A stretch of DNA of 64,000 bases from an uncultured Pelagibacteraceae bacterium. Its GTDB lineage: Bacteria; Pseudomonadota; Alphaproteobacteria; Pelagibacterales; Pelagibacteraceae. A program made the translations under genes and the position numbers. The DNA is taken from the NCBI GenBank assembly GCA_902574525.1, contig CACGNQ010000001.1, positions 62,001-126,000 on the forward strand. The letters run 5' to 3'. The notes beneath the pieces are model-generated. The model did not search any database. It was not told the DNA's origin and saw nothing but the letters and a program-made list of their open reading frames with translations. Below, in pieces: positions 48,917 to 58,803 of this stretch (position 1 is the first letter of the stretch; each line of letters opens with the position of its first letter).

Positions 48917-49855
48917 TTACTTAGTCCACTTTTGCCAAACAGATTTATTATCAGCTAACCACTTTTTAGCAGCGTCTTCATGAGACATCTTATCTAAGTC
49001 AACTAAAGCAGCCATTGCTCCAATTTGACTAGTATTGAATGACAGCTTTTTATACATTGCTGCTGCAGCTGGGTGAGTTTTTGGAAAGTTCTCATTAACA
49101 GCTTTTTTTAAGTAGCCGTCAGGAGCTCCACATTTTCCATCACCACCGTCGACTGGTCTGCACCCGTCATAGTATGGTGGAAAATCAATAAATGTAAAAC
49201 CAGCACCATCAGTAAAGTTTGGTGTCCAATTAAAGATAATTGTTCCTCTTCCTTCTTTTTCAGCGGCTTTTAGCTCTGCCCATAATGCATCAGCACCACC
49301 AGCAAATTTTACTGTCCAAAGATCTCCTAATCCAAGAGCTTCTATTCTCTGTGGGATTAGATCTCCGTGCCAACTTTGTGGACCTTCTAACATACGTCCT
49401 TTACCACCAGAGTCTGGTGTTGCAAATTTTTTAGCACAGTCTGGATTTTTTAAAGCATTCCAATCTGGTAGACCTGGACAATATTTTACAGCCCAGTCAG
49501 GATAACCCATGTCTTCAATTGTTCTTGCTTCATGATCACCCCAATCTAATAAGCCACCTTTATCTCTAGCAGTATCAAAAGATTTACCGAACGCTGATTC
49601 CCATACCTCGTGAGATATAGTCACGTCACCAATTCTTATAGACTCATAAACTGCTTGAGAGTCTGCAGGTACATATTTTACGTTATTACCCATACTTTCA
49701 AAAATACCACCTATCACATATGCCATAACCACTTGGCTAGACCAGTTGTGAGTTGGAATTACGATGGGTTTTTTACTATCTGCTGAGTTTGCAATTCCAA
49801 TAAAAGAAGCCATTGAAATGACAACTGCAGATATAAGAGATATTATTTTTCTCAT
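48917..49855 (-). CDS. ABC transporter substrate-binding protein, glycine betaine/TMAO type (TmoX candidate)
   Basis: Signal peptide; KPIVIPTHNWSSQVVMAYVIGGIFESMGNNVKYVPADSQAVYESIRIGDVTISHEVWESAFG; divergent to Tdm-like gene. Confidence 0.87.
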   Translation of the reverse strand: MRKIISLISAVVISMASFIGIANSADSKKPIVIPTHNWSSQVVMAYVIGGIFESMGNNVKYVPADSQAVYESIRIGDVTISHEVWESAFGKSFDTARDKGGLLDWGDHEARTIEDMGYPDWAVKYCPGLPDWNALKNPDCAKKFATPDSGGKGRMLEGPQSWHGDLIPQRIEALGLGDLWTVKFAGGADALWAELKAAEKEGRGTIIFNWTPNFTDGAGFTFIDFPPYYDGCRPVDGGDGKCGAPDGYLKKAVNENFPKTHPAAAAMYKKLSFNTSQIGAMAALVDLDKMSHEDAAKKWLADNKSVWQKWTK

Positions 49856-49888
49856 TATTTTCCCCTTTCTTAATATATTAAGTCCATA

Positions 49889-49917
49889 ATTATGTGCTCA
49901 AGAAAAAGTATAGTCAA
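49889..49917 (-). promoter_or_regulatory. Sigma70-type promoter for the substrate-binding protein gene
   Basis: Minus strand TTGACT - 17 bp - CATAAT, upstream of start at 49855. Confidence 0.55.
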
Positions 49918-49955
49918 CAAGAACATATATATATAATATATAAGTGAATTTATAA

Positions 49956-52301
49956 TTGCTTATGAGCATTGAATTACTTAAAATCAAAGAACCCGGACTG
50001 AATGTTCTGCCACCTGGAGTTGAAAGATATATTGTTAATGGCGGTGGACTTACTGGAATTCAAATATTACCTGATGATGAAATTGAAATTATAAATAATG
50101 AGGGAAATCAAATTTGTGAAATTGCGGTTTTTAATAAGGATGGGAAATCAGATCTTTCATTGTTAAGCTTAAAAGAAGTAAAAGATAACTCAGAAATAAA
50201 AAAAATTTTATCTACAAAAGATGAAAGCTCCAGGATTGCAGCTTATCAACTTAAAAAAAGAAACCTAGATATTAAAAATTCAAAATCTTCTATTGTGTTT
50301 GATAAAGATACAACTTGGGGAGACAAATTAAACTTCAAGTCAAAAGACAAGTGTTATTGTATTTTTGCAGCACCTGGACCCTCAATGTTGATACATGAGC
50401 AAAATCCACCAACTGATCTTACAATTTTTATTAAAAGATCAAATATAATAAACGACAAAGAACATTCTATAATCCCTGATCCTGTGTTTGATCCTTTAAA
50501 TGAAACAAATATAGATAAACAAACAGCAATATCTTTTGAAGTAAAAGAGGGAGATTATATTCAAATTATCTGTCCTACTGGGAGACAATGCTCGGACTTT
50601 GTTGCTTTTGATACTGCAAAACTTGAGAAAGGTATAGAGAAAGGACTTGATTGGCAAACAACCAGAACATTTATGGGTAATACTTTTCCAGGACCTGGTT
50701 TATACTCAAAATTCTATGACACAGACCATGAGCCTTTGGTTGAAGTGGTAAGAGACACAGTTGGAAGACATGATACTTTTAATTTAGCTTGTACTGCAAA
50801 ATATTATGAAGATGCAGGATATTTTGGTCACCCGAACTGTTCGGATAACTTAACTGGTTCTATGCAAAAATATGGGGTTCAAAAACAAAAAGGTTGGCAT
50901 GCTATTAATCTTTTTTTTAATACTTCAGCAGGTGGACAAAACACTGTTCTTTCGGATGAATCTTACGCAAGACCTGGGGATTACGTAATAATGAAAGCTC
51001 TTAAAGATTTAACTTGCGGAACATCCGCTTGTCCTAGTGATATCGATCCATGTAATTCGTGGAATCCTACAAATATATTTGTTAGAACTTATGATAAAAA
51101 TAAAGAATTTACTAAATCTTTTGCTTTTAGGATGAAAACAGACTCGGAACCAAAGTTGACAAAAAATACTGGTTTTTATGAGAGGACTTCAAAACTTACA
51201 AGAAACTTTGTAGATGCGCGAGGTTACTGGCTACCAAATGATTACACTAAACATGGTGTTACAAATGAATACACAGCATGTAGAGAAAAGGCGGTAATAA
51301 TAGATTTATCATCATTAAGAAAATTTGAAATATTAGGACCTGATGCTGAAGAGTTAATGAATTATACCTTAACAAGAAACGTAAAAAAACTGTCAGTTGG
51401 TCAAATTGTTTATTCATCAATGTGCTATGAAAACGGTTTAATGTTTGATGATGGTACACTTTTAAAAATGAGTGACCATGGATTTAGATGGATTTGTGGT
51501 GATGAATATGCAGGTGAATGGTTAAAAGAACAAGCTAAAAAAAAGAAATTTAAAGTAAGAATAAAAAATTCTAGTGATCAAATAAGTAATATTTCACTAC
51601 AAGGTCCAAATAGCAGAAAAATCTTAGAAAAATTTGTATGGACACCACCAACCCAACCAAAAATATCAGAATTACAGTGGTTCAGATTTACAATATGTAG
51701 AGTAAAAGAATTAAGCGGAACACCTTTATTAATTTCAAGGACAGGATACACAGGAGAATTAGGTTATGAAATTTGGTGTCACCCATCTGATGCTCCAAAA
51801 GTTTGGGATGTGGTCATGAATGCTGGTAAAGATGAAGGTTTAATACCAGCAGGATTTGGTGCACTAGATCTTCTTAGAATTGAGGCTGGTCTCATATTGT
51901 TTGGAAATGAATTTGATGGACAGACTGATCCTTTTGAAGCTGGGGTTGGTTTTACTGTCCCATTGAAAACAAAAAAAGAAGATTTTATTGGTAAAGATAT
52001 TTTAATTAAAAGAAAAGAAAATCCACAAAAAAAATTGGTTGGCCTTGAACTTGCCGGAAAAGAAAAAGCTAATCACGGTGATTGCGTTCATATTGGAAGA
52101 TCACAAGTGGGTGTTATCACTAGTGGATGTATTTCACCCACTTTGAATAAAAACATTGCTCTTTGTAGAATTGATGTAGATCATTCAGAATTAGGAAAAG
52201 AAGTCGAGGTAGGAAAAATCGATGGACATCAAAAACGAATACCAGCAAAAATAGTTCCTTTTCCACACTACGATCCACAAAAATTAAGAGTAAAATCTTA
52301 A
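49956..52301 (+). CDS. tdm: Trimethylamine N-oxide demethylase (Tdm)-like: DUF1989 region plus C-terminal GcvT domain
   Basis: N-terminal DUF1989-type QIICPTGRQCSDFVAFD, GHPNCSDNL, CGTSACPSDIDPCN (Cys-rich metal site); C-terminal GcvT EFEILGPDAEELMNYTLTRN, ISRTGYTGELGYEIWC; next to betaine/TMAO-type SBP. Confidence 0.8.
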   Translation: MLMSIELLKIKEPGLNVLPPGVERYIVNGGGLTGIQILPDDEIEIINNEGNQICEIAVFNKDGKSDLSLLSLKEVKDNSEIKKILSTKDESSRIAAYQLKKRNLDIKNSKSSIVFDKDTTWGDKLNFKSKDKCYCIFAAPGPSMLIHEQNPPTDLTIFIKRSNIINDKEHSIIPDPVFDPLNETNIDKQTAISFEVKEGDYIQIICPTGRQCSDFVAFDTAKLEKGIEKGLDWQTTRTFMGNTFPGPGLYSKFYDTDHEPLVEVVRDTVGRHDTFNLACTAKYYEDAGYFGHPNCSDNLTGSMQKYGVQKQKGWHAINLFFNTSAGGQNTVLSDESYARPGDYVIMKALKDLTCGTSACPSDIDPCNSWNPTNIFVRTYDKNKEFTKSFAFRMKTDSEPKLTKNTGFYERTSKLTRNFVDARGYWLPNDYTKHGVTNEYTACREKAVIIDLSSLRKFEILGPDAEELMNYTLTRNVKKLSVGQIVYSSMCYENGLMFDDGTLLKMSDHGFRWICGDEYAGEWLKEQAKKKKFKVRIKNSSDQISNISLQGPNSRKILEKFVWTPPTQPKISELQWFRFTICRVKELSGTPLLISRTGYTGELGYEIWCHPSDAPKVWDVVMNAGKDEGLIPAGFGALDLLRIEAGLILFGNEFDGQTDPFEAGVGFTVPLKTKKEDFIGKDILIKRKENPQKKLVGLELAGKEKANHGDCVHIGRSQVGVITSGCISPTLNKNIALCRIDVDHSELGKEVEVGKIDGHQKRIPAKIVPFPHYDPQKLRVKS

Positions 52302-52651
52302 TGACAAAATCGACTAAAGATCTTCTTGGATTTTGGGAAGATCAAATGAAACAATCTCATACCTCCAGTAATTATTTTTTTCGAAAGTCACCATCACATT
52401 ACCATATGATGTTACTAGTAATGGATGCTTATAAATTTAATCAAAATTTATCTGTTGAAGAATTGAAAACAAAATTATTTAAGACGTCTAGACCTAAATC
52501 GGCACTTATTATTAACGAGGCTTGTGAAAAAGGTTTTTTTTATCTGGAAAAAACATCAAAAGACCAGAGAAAAAAGTTTATTAAACCTAGCAAATCTTTC
52601 ATTAACGAATTTAACGACTATCTAGATACCTTAAAGAATTTAAGATTTTAG
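52301..52651 (+). CDS. Small protein with possible winged-helix (MarR-like) fold
   Basis: Pattern SHYHMMLLVMDAYKFNQNLSVEELKTKLFKTSRPKSALIINEACEKGFFYLEKTSKDQRKKFIKPS resembles wHTH; coupled to tdm-like stop. Confidence 0.55.
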   Translation: MTKSTKDLLGFWEDQMKQSHTSSNYFFRKSPSHYHMMLLVMDAYKFNQNLSVEELKTKLFKTSRPKSALIINEACEKGFFYLEKTSKDQRKKFIKPSKSFINEFNDYLDTLKNLRF

Positions 52652-52741
52652 TCGTTAAACCTCAAATTGCAAAACTACTTCTAAAATTTATATATAAAAA
52701 AAAACATATACTTCTGTCGCAGGAAGAATAAGAATTAGTTT

Positions 52742-54067
52742 ATGTCTTTACCAACAAAAGCTAAAGTTGTTATTATTGGTGGTGGAATACACGGTCTAAG
52801 TACCGCGTGGAAGTTATCTCAAAAATATAAAAATCAAAATGATGTAATAGTTTTAGAAAAGAAAGACACTGCAGCCGGTGCAAGTGGTATTGCTTGTGGT
52901 GTTGTAAGAAATAATTATTTTCAACCAGCAATGAGAGAATTAATGGCTCACTCCGTAAGTGTTTGGGAAAGTGATCCAAAAGCTTTTAAATATAACGCTG
53001 TAGGTTATTTGCAAATATCTCCTGAAGTTATGCATAAAGATGTTGCTAGCATTTATGAGCAGCAAAAGGCTATAGGTTACGAATCTGAATTTATTGAAGG
53101 AGAAAAAGATTGTTTAAAATATATGAAAACAATTTTTGATGATTGGCAAGCGAAAGGAATAACATCTGTACTTCATGAAAAAAAAGGTGGTTATGCTTTT
53201 AATAAAGATTCAATTAAAGCTTTGGAAGCAAAAGCGAATAATAATGGAACTAATATAATAAAAGGAATAAAAGTTACTGGTTTCAAAAGGGGAAGTAATA
53301 GTAATGCAGTTACCGGTGTTGTTACAGATCAAGGAACAATTGACTGCGAGCAAGTTGTTATCGGAGCTGGACCATGGGTAAGAGATTTTTGGAATATGCT
53401 AGAGTTGCCAAAAACAACTGACATTAAAGGTAAAGACGGAAAAATGCACGAAGTTGAGATGTGGAAATATTGGTTTTTACAAGAGGGTGTGCTTGGTGTT
53501 GATAAAGATTACTTAAAAACTAATGAAGGAAAAATACCACCAGTCACACATGTGGATACTGATGCTCCTTTGTACTCAGATAAAGATGGCAAATTAATTA
53601 CAGATAAATTATGGGGAATATATTACAAGCCAGATATTGATGGGCTTGGCGTTCAAGGTGGAACATCACCTTACATTGTTGATAAGCATTTTGATAAAGT
53701 AAATATAGATCCATACGGAATTGACTCGCCAGAGTATCAAACGACAGATAAGTTTTCTGATATGTGGACTTCAGCATTAGCTCATTGTCAAAAAAGGTTT
53801 GAAGGAAAATCAAATCTTTATAGAAAAGGACCTTCCGGTGGACTGGGTTGTTTGACACCTGACTCTTTTCCAATCTTTGATCGGTTCTTTGAGAATGTTT
53901 ATATGATTGCGGATGCAAACCACGGATATAAAATGATAGGTGTTGGTCAGTTAGTTGCTGAAGAAATTATGGGCCACGAAAGTGATTTATTAAAACCTTT
54001 TAGATTCAATCGATACGCGAAAGGTGAATTGCACCCTACTTCGAACAGTCCTTTTCCTTGGAGTTAA
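52742..54067 (+). CDS. FAD-dependent oxidoreductase (DAO/SoxB-like)
   Basis: KVVIIGGGIHGLSTAWKLSQKY dinucleotide-binding motif; AAGASGIACGVVRNNYFQPAM; ADANHGYKMIGVGQLVAEEI. Confidence 0.88.
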   Translation: MSLPTKAKVVIIGGGIHGLSTAWKLSQKYKNQNDVIVLEKKDTAAGASGIACGVVRNNYFQPAMRELMAHSVSVWESDPKAFKYNAVGYLQISPEVMHKDVASIYEQQKAIGYESEFIEGEKDCLKYMKTIFDDWQAKGITSVLHEKKGGYAFNKDSIKALEAKANNNGTNIIKGIKVTGFKRGSNSNAVTGVVTDQGTIDCEQVVIGAGPWVRDFWNMLELPKTTDIKGKDGKMHEVEMWKYWFLQEGVLGVDKDYLKTNEGKIPPVTHVDTDAPLYSDKDGKLITDKLWGIYYKPDIDGLGVQGGTSPYIVDKHFDKVNIDPYGIDSPEYQTTDKFSDMWTSALAHCQKRFEGKSNLYRKGPSGGLGCLTPDSFPIFDRFFENVYMIADANHGYKMIGVGQLVAEEIMGHESDLLKPFRFNRYAKGELHPTSNSPFPWS

Positions 54068-54139
54068 ACTAACTTTATGGACACAAAACTAAATATCCGG
54101 TACTTTTATTAAATAAAAATTCTTTGATAAGGGGGAAAA

Positions 54140-55609
54140 ATGACTGATCTAGAAAAACATGTAAATCAACCTGGTAGAGCAAAGCTAGTTAAAAATGTTA
54201 GAGAAAAAATTAATGAATTAGGAATAACATATATATATTTTCAATTTATCTCCGTGACTGGAAGAGTGGTTGGAAAAGGAATACCTGCTGATCATTGGGA
54301 AAGAACAGCTGAAAAAGGATTTCAATTAGTTTATGGGGCAACTGCAAATTTATTTTTAGATCGACATAATAATTACATTGGTTACGGTCCAGAAGCTATG
54401 GAACTAGTAGGTATACCTGATCCTGAAACATTTGTTCAATTGCCTTGGGACAAAAGAGTTGGAAGAGTATTTTGTACTTGTTTTAGAAACAGAGAAGAAA
54501 GAAAAAATCCTGGTGGTCATTTAACTTCTGACTGCAGAGGTAATCTAAGGATTTTTAGCGACGAATTTAAAGATAAACATGGATTAGAGCTAAGAGTTGG
54601 TACTGAACCTGAGATGATGTGGTTAACAAAAAATGATGATGGATCACCGACAGGTAAAGGCTTTTCTAAGCCATTTTGCTATCATATTGATCAATTTGAG
54701 TCATTACGACCAGTATTTATGAAAGTTATAGAATACTCTAAAGCTATGGGACTTGATATGATTCAAGGAGACCATGAAGATGCGCCAGGTCAACTAGAAC
54801 TAAATTGGACCTATGACAACGTTTTAAGAAATGCTGACAGACTTTCAACATATAGACAAATATGTGCTCAAGTTGCCCGTGAAAACGGATTAATTGCTTG
54901 CTTTATGACTAAACCTTTTATGGGAGTATCTGCTAGCGGATGCCATACAAACATGTCTTTATGGAAGGGTGGAAAAACCTCAGTTAATAAATTAGGGAAT
55001 AAAAAACTACCAGGTGTCGATGAGGTATTTAGCTATGTATCTGGTGGAACTAATACTTTCATGCCTGATACAAAAGATCCTCAATTACCTGGTAAAATTG
55101 GATTACAATCTATCGCAGGAATAATGAAACACTTGCCGGCATTAACAGCATTAGGATCTTCAACGGTAAATTCATACAGAAGACTTTGGGATCAGGGTTT
55201 TTGGGCTCCGGTATATGCCGACTGGGGATACCAAAATAGAACTTGTGGATTAAGAGTTTCTGCTCCTGGTAGGTTTGAATATAGATCGGTTGACTCTATG
55301 CACAATCCTTATCTTCTTGGTGCAGCATTATTGAAAGCATGTGATGAGGGTATATCTAAAAAAATGAAACCTTCAGCGCCAGAGTCTAGAAATATTTATG
55401 AAGCGCAAAAAGCAGGTAAGGATGTGAAAAAACTTCCTTTAAGCTTAGGTGAGGCTCTTGAAAGATTGTCAGAAGATGAAGTTATAAAATCTGCTTTACC
55501 TGATGAAATGTACAAAGTCTTTCATTGGTATAAGAATGACGAGTGGGAAAAATTTTTAGGGGCAACTACGCAATGGGATCTAGATACTTATTTAGATTGT
55601 TTGCCGTAA
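54140..55609 (+). CDS. Glutamine synthetase family protein (489 aa)
   Basis: TEPEMMWLT; GDHEDAPGQLELNW; SASGCHTNMSLWKGGK; STVNSYRRLWDQGFWAPVYADWGYQNRTCGLRV. Confidence 0.9.
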   Translation: MTDLEKHVNQPGRAKLVKNVREKINELGITYIYFQFISVTGRVVGKGIPADHWERTAEKGFQLVYGATANLFLDRHNNYIGYGPEAMELVGIPDPETFVQLPWDKRVGRVFCTCFRNREERKNPGGHLTSDCRGNLRIFSDEFKDKHGLELRVGTEPEMMWLTKNDDGSPTGKGFSKPFCYHIDQFESLRPVFMKVIEYSKAMGLDMIQGDHEDAPGQLELNWTYDNVLRNADRLSTYRQICAQVARENGLIACFMTKPFMGVSASGCHTNMSLWKGGKTSVNKLGNKKLPGVDEVFSYVSGGTNTFMPDTKDPQLPGKIGLQSIAGIMKHLPALTALGSSTVNSYRRLWDQGFWAPVYADWGYQNRTCGLRVSAPGRFEYRSVDSMHNPYLLGAALLKACDEGISKKMKPSAPESRNIYEAQKAGKDVKKLPLSLGEALERLSEDEVIKSALPDEMYKVFHWYKNDEWEKFLGATTQWDLDTYLDCLP

Positions 55610-55626
55610 TATAAAAGGGAAAAAAT

Positions 55627-56568
55627 ATGTGTGGAATTGCAGGATTAATTCATAGAGGAAAATCTTCAAACGTAGGTTCTGAATTACAACATATGCTTCA
55701 AGCTTTAAAGCATAGAGGACCGGATTCTACTGGATATGCTTTATACGCTGAAAACGATGGTCAAAACTTTATAATGAGATTTAAAGTTGGAGAAAATGTA
55801 GGAGAAGGAAGTACATCTGTAAATGAAGACGCAAGTGTTTATGATAAAAGAAAAAAACTTGTTGATAATATGCTTACCGAGTTAGGGGCTAAGGTATTAA
55901 AAGAAGATCGTTTAACTCCTTATTCTTTTAGATATGAAATGCAATTTAACAACGATCTGATGGAATTCTCAAAAAAAATTGAGAGCATAGAAAGTGTTGA
56001 AATTCTCTCGATTGGAAAATCTTTAGAATTAATTAAAGACTTGGGTGATGCGGAAACAGTTTCAGAAAGATATGGTCTAGGAAATGTAAAAGGCACTCAT
56101 GCTATTGGTCATGCTAGAATGGCAACCGAGTCTGGGGTTGATATAAAGTCTGCTCACCCTTTTTGGGGCTACCCTTTTAGTGATGTATCGGTAGTTCATA
56201 ATGGTCAATTAACTAACTACTGGAATAATAGAAGACTTTTAGAAAACAAAGGAATGAGGTTTATGTCAGAATGTGACTCTGAACTAATCGCTGTTTATCT
56301 TGCAGAAAAAATGAGGAATGGAGCAACTTTAGAAGAAGGCATGAAAGACTCTCTAGCTGGTCTTGATGGAGTATTTACATACTTTGTTGCAACAAAAGAT
56401 TCTTTAGGTATGGCAAAAGATACCATGGCTGCTAAGCCATTAGTGCTTTATGAGTCTGATGATTTAGTTGCAATGGGTTCTGAGGAGATAGCAATTAGAT
56501 CAATATTACCACAGGAAATAGACACTTATGATCCTTTTGATGGAGAAGTAAAAGTATGGCAAATTTAA
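55627..56568 (+). CDS. mgsA: Class II glutamine amidotransferase domain protein (N-methylglutamate synthase subunit A-like)
   Basis: MCGIAGLIHRG with N-terminal Cys; LKHRGPDSTGYALY; VVHNGQLTNYWNNRRLLENKGMRFMSECDSELIAVY. Confidence 0.82.
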   Translation: MCGIAGLIHRGKSSNVGSELQHMLQALKHRGPDSTGYALYAENDGQNFIMRFKVGENVGEGSTSVNEDASVYDKRKKLVDNMLTELGAKVLKEDRLTPYSFRYEMQFNNDLMEFSKKIESIESVEILSIGKSLELIKDLGDAETVSERYGLGNVKGTHAIGHARMATESGVDIKSAHPFWGYPFSDVSVVHNGQLTNYWNNRRLLENKGMRFMSECDSELIAVYLAEKMRNGATLEEGMKDSLAGLDGVFTYFVATKDSLGMAKDTMAAKPLVLYESDDLVAMGSEEIAIRSILPQEIDTYDPFDGEVKVWQI

Positions 56569-57410
56569 AAACGAGCGAAAAAAAAACTAAAGCACAGTCA
56601 ATGGGTCTTCACAGCGAAGTCCTGACTGGAAAAACTCAACAAAAATTTTTTAATCCAGATGAAGCTGAAAACTTTTTTTATTGGGGAGCCTACGATGTTG
56701 ATTTTAACAAAAGAACTGATCTAGATGTTAAAGATATGGACTGCAAGGAAGCAAATAGAAATATCGATGAACTAATGAGTCAAGGTTATGGTACAATTGT
56801 AATAAAAAATCCTCAAGGAAAACACAGTTTGGGCGTGGGTATTTTAAATAAATTAAATTTAATTTTTGAAGGTAGCTTAGGTTATTTTGGAGTTGGCTCG
56901 ATTGATGGTCCAATGGTTAGAGTAAATGGACGAGTTGGTTGGTCATGTGCAGAGAACATGATGGCTGGTAAAGTGGTTATAGAAAAAAATGCAGGATCTT
57001 GCTTTGGAGCAGCTATAAGAGGTGGAGATTTAATTTGCAAAGGAATGGTAGGAGCTCGTACTGGAATTGACCAAAAAGGGGGCACTATTATTGTTGGTGG
57101 AGATGCTGGTGCTTTTACAGGGTTTATGATGCAAAGAGGTAGAATAATAATTTTAGGAGATGTGGGTATAAATCTTGGAGACTCAATGTACGATGGAACC
57201 ATATATGTTGGTGGAAAAATTGGTTCATTTGGCAGTGACGCGGTTGAGTCACCTATGACAAAAAGTGACATAGATTGGTTGAAGAGAAAACTTAAAGTAG
57301 CAGAACTTGGTGAAAATTTCGATGTTTCAAAAATGACAAAAGTTGTTTCTGGTAAAAAACTTTGGAATTACGACGCACTAGAACCGACTGAAAAAAAAGG
57401 AGCTATATAA
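56556..57410 (+). CDS. mgsB: GXGXG-domain protein (glutamate synthase gamma-region; N-methylglutamate synthase subunit B-like)
   Basis: MMAGKVVIEKNAGSCFGAAIRGGDLICKGMVGARTGIDQKGGTIIVGGDAGAFTGFMMQRGRIIILGDVG. Confidence 0.82.
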   Translation: MANLKTSEKKTKAQSMGLHSEVLTGKTQQKFFNPDEAENFFYWGAYDVDFNKRTDLDVKDMDCKEANRNIDELMSQGYGTIVIKNPQGKHSLGVGILNKLNLIFEGSLGYFGVGSIDGPMVRVNGRVGWSCAENMMAGKVVIEKNAGSCFGAAIRGGDLICKGMVGARTGIDQKGGTIIVGGDAGAFTGFMMQRGRIIILGDVGINLGDSMYDGTIYVGGKIGSFGSDAVESPMTKSDIDWLKRKLKVAELGENFDVSKMTKVVSGKKLWNYDALEPTEKKGAI

Positions 57411-58801
57411 TGGCAAAGAAAAAAAATGGTAAAAATGGTAATTCAAATGGAAACACCAAAAGTGAATTTGCAAAAAGAAATAAAAGTTTATTAGGTTATA
57501 ACTCTATCTTTACACCTGAAGTTATTGACGATATTCATATAAAGGCACAACTAGGAAGATACAGAATGCGTGGTATGGCATTGATGAAAAAAATCCCAAC
57601 GTTTGATGATTTAGTGTTTTTACCTGGAACGTTAACGAGATTTGTAATCGAGGGATACAGAGAAAAATGTGAAACAAAAACTGTAATTGGACCAAGATGT
57701 GAAAACCCAATCGAATTAGATATACCTGTTTACATTACTGGTATGAGTTTTGGAGCCCTTTCGTATGAAGCTAAAACTGCTTTAGCAAGAGGAGCAACTA
57801 TGGCAGGTAGCGCGACATGTTCAGGTGAAGGTGGTATGATACCTGACGAAAGAAGATATTCTGAAAAATGGTACTACCAATGTATTCAATCAAGATATGG
57901 ATTTAATCCTCATCACGCACAACTAGCTGATGGAATTGAAGTCTTTATAGGCCAAGGTCAAAAAGTTGGTATGGGTGGACACTTGATGGGACAGAAAGTA
58001 ACTGATCAAGTGGCTGAAATGAGATCTTTGCCAGCTGGTATAGATCAAAGATCACCTGCAAGACATCCTGATTGGCTTGGTCCGGATGATCTATCTTTAA
58101 AAGTCGCAGAACTTAGAGAACTTACAAAAAATAAAGTTCCAATTCAGTTAAAGCTTGGTGCTGCTAAAGTATATGATGATGTTCGAATGGCTGCTAAATG
58201 CGATCCTGACTCAATTTATCTTGACGGTATGGAGGGATCAACTGGAGCTGGACCACATATTGCAGCAGCAAATACAGGAATACCAGGTATAGCAGCAATA
58301 AGAGAAGCTAGAAGAGCTATAGATGATGTAGGTAAAACAGGAAAAGTAACACTCATTTACGCAGGTGGAGTTAGAGACGGTGCGGATATGGCAAAAGCAC
58401 TAGCACTTGGGGCTGACGCAATTGCAATAGGTACTGGTGCAATGATAGCACTAAATTGTAATAAAGAAATACCTGAATCTAACTTTGAAAAGGAAATGGG
58501 AGTTCCTGCTGGTCACTGTTATCATTGTCATACAGGTCGTTGTCCTGTTGGAGTTGCAACACAAGATCCTAAATTAAGAAAAAGATTGAACCCTGATGAA
58601 GCTGCTTTGAGAGTATATAATTATTTACACACAATGACTTTAGAAGCACAATTATTGGCAAGGGCTTGTGGTAAAACTAATATTCATTCATTAGAACCTG
58701 AAGATATGGCTGCTTTAACAATGGAAGCGTCTGCTTTAGCAAAGGTTCCATTATCCGGTACAAATCATACTGTTGGAGTTGACGATTTCCACAAAATTTA
58801 A
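57410..58801 (+). CDS. mgsC: FMN-binding glutamate synthase domain protein (N-methylglutamate synthase subunit C-like)
   Basis: MSFGALSYEAKTALARGATMAGSATCSGEGGMIPDER; QLKLGAAKVYDDVRMAAKCDPDSIYLDGMEGSTGAGP; CYHCHTGRCPVGVATQDPKLRKRL. Confidence 0.86.
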   Translation: MAKKKNGKNGNSNGNTKSEFAKRNKSLLGYNSIFTPEVIDDIHIKAQLGRYRMRGMALMKKIPTFDDLVFLPGTLTRFVIEGYREKCETKTVIGPRCENPIELDIPVYITGMSFGALSYEAKTALARGATMAGSATCSGEGGMIPDERRYSEKWYYQCIQSRYGFNPHHAQLADGIEVFIGQGQKVGMGGHLMGQKVTDQVAEMRSLPAGIDQRSPARHPDWLGPDDLSLKVAELRELTKNKVPIQLKLGAAKVYDDVRMAAKCDPDSIYLDGMEGSTGAGPHIAAANTGIPGIAAIREARRAIDDVGKTGKVTLIYAGGVRDGADMAKALALGADAIAIGTGAMIALNCNKEIPESNFEKEMGVPAGHCYHCHTGRCPVGVATQDPKLRKRLNPDEAALRVYNYLHTMTLEAQLLARACGKTNIHSLEPEDMAALTMEASALAKVPLSGTNHTVGVDDFHKI

Positions 58802-58803
58802 AA

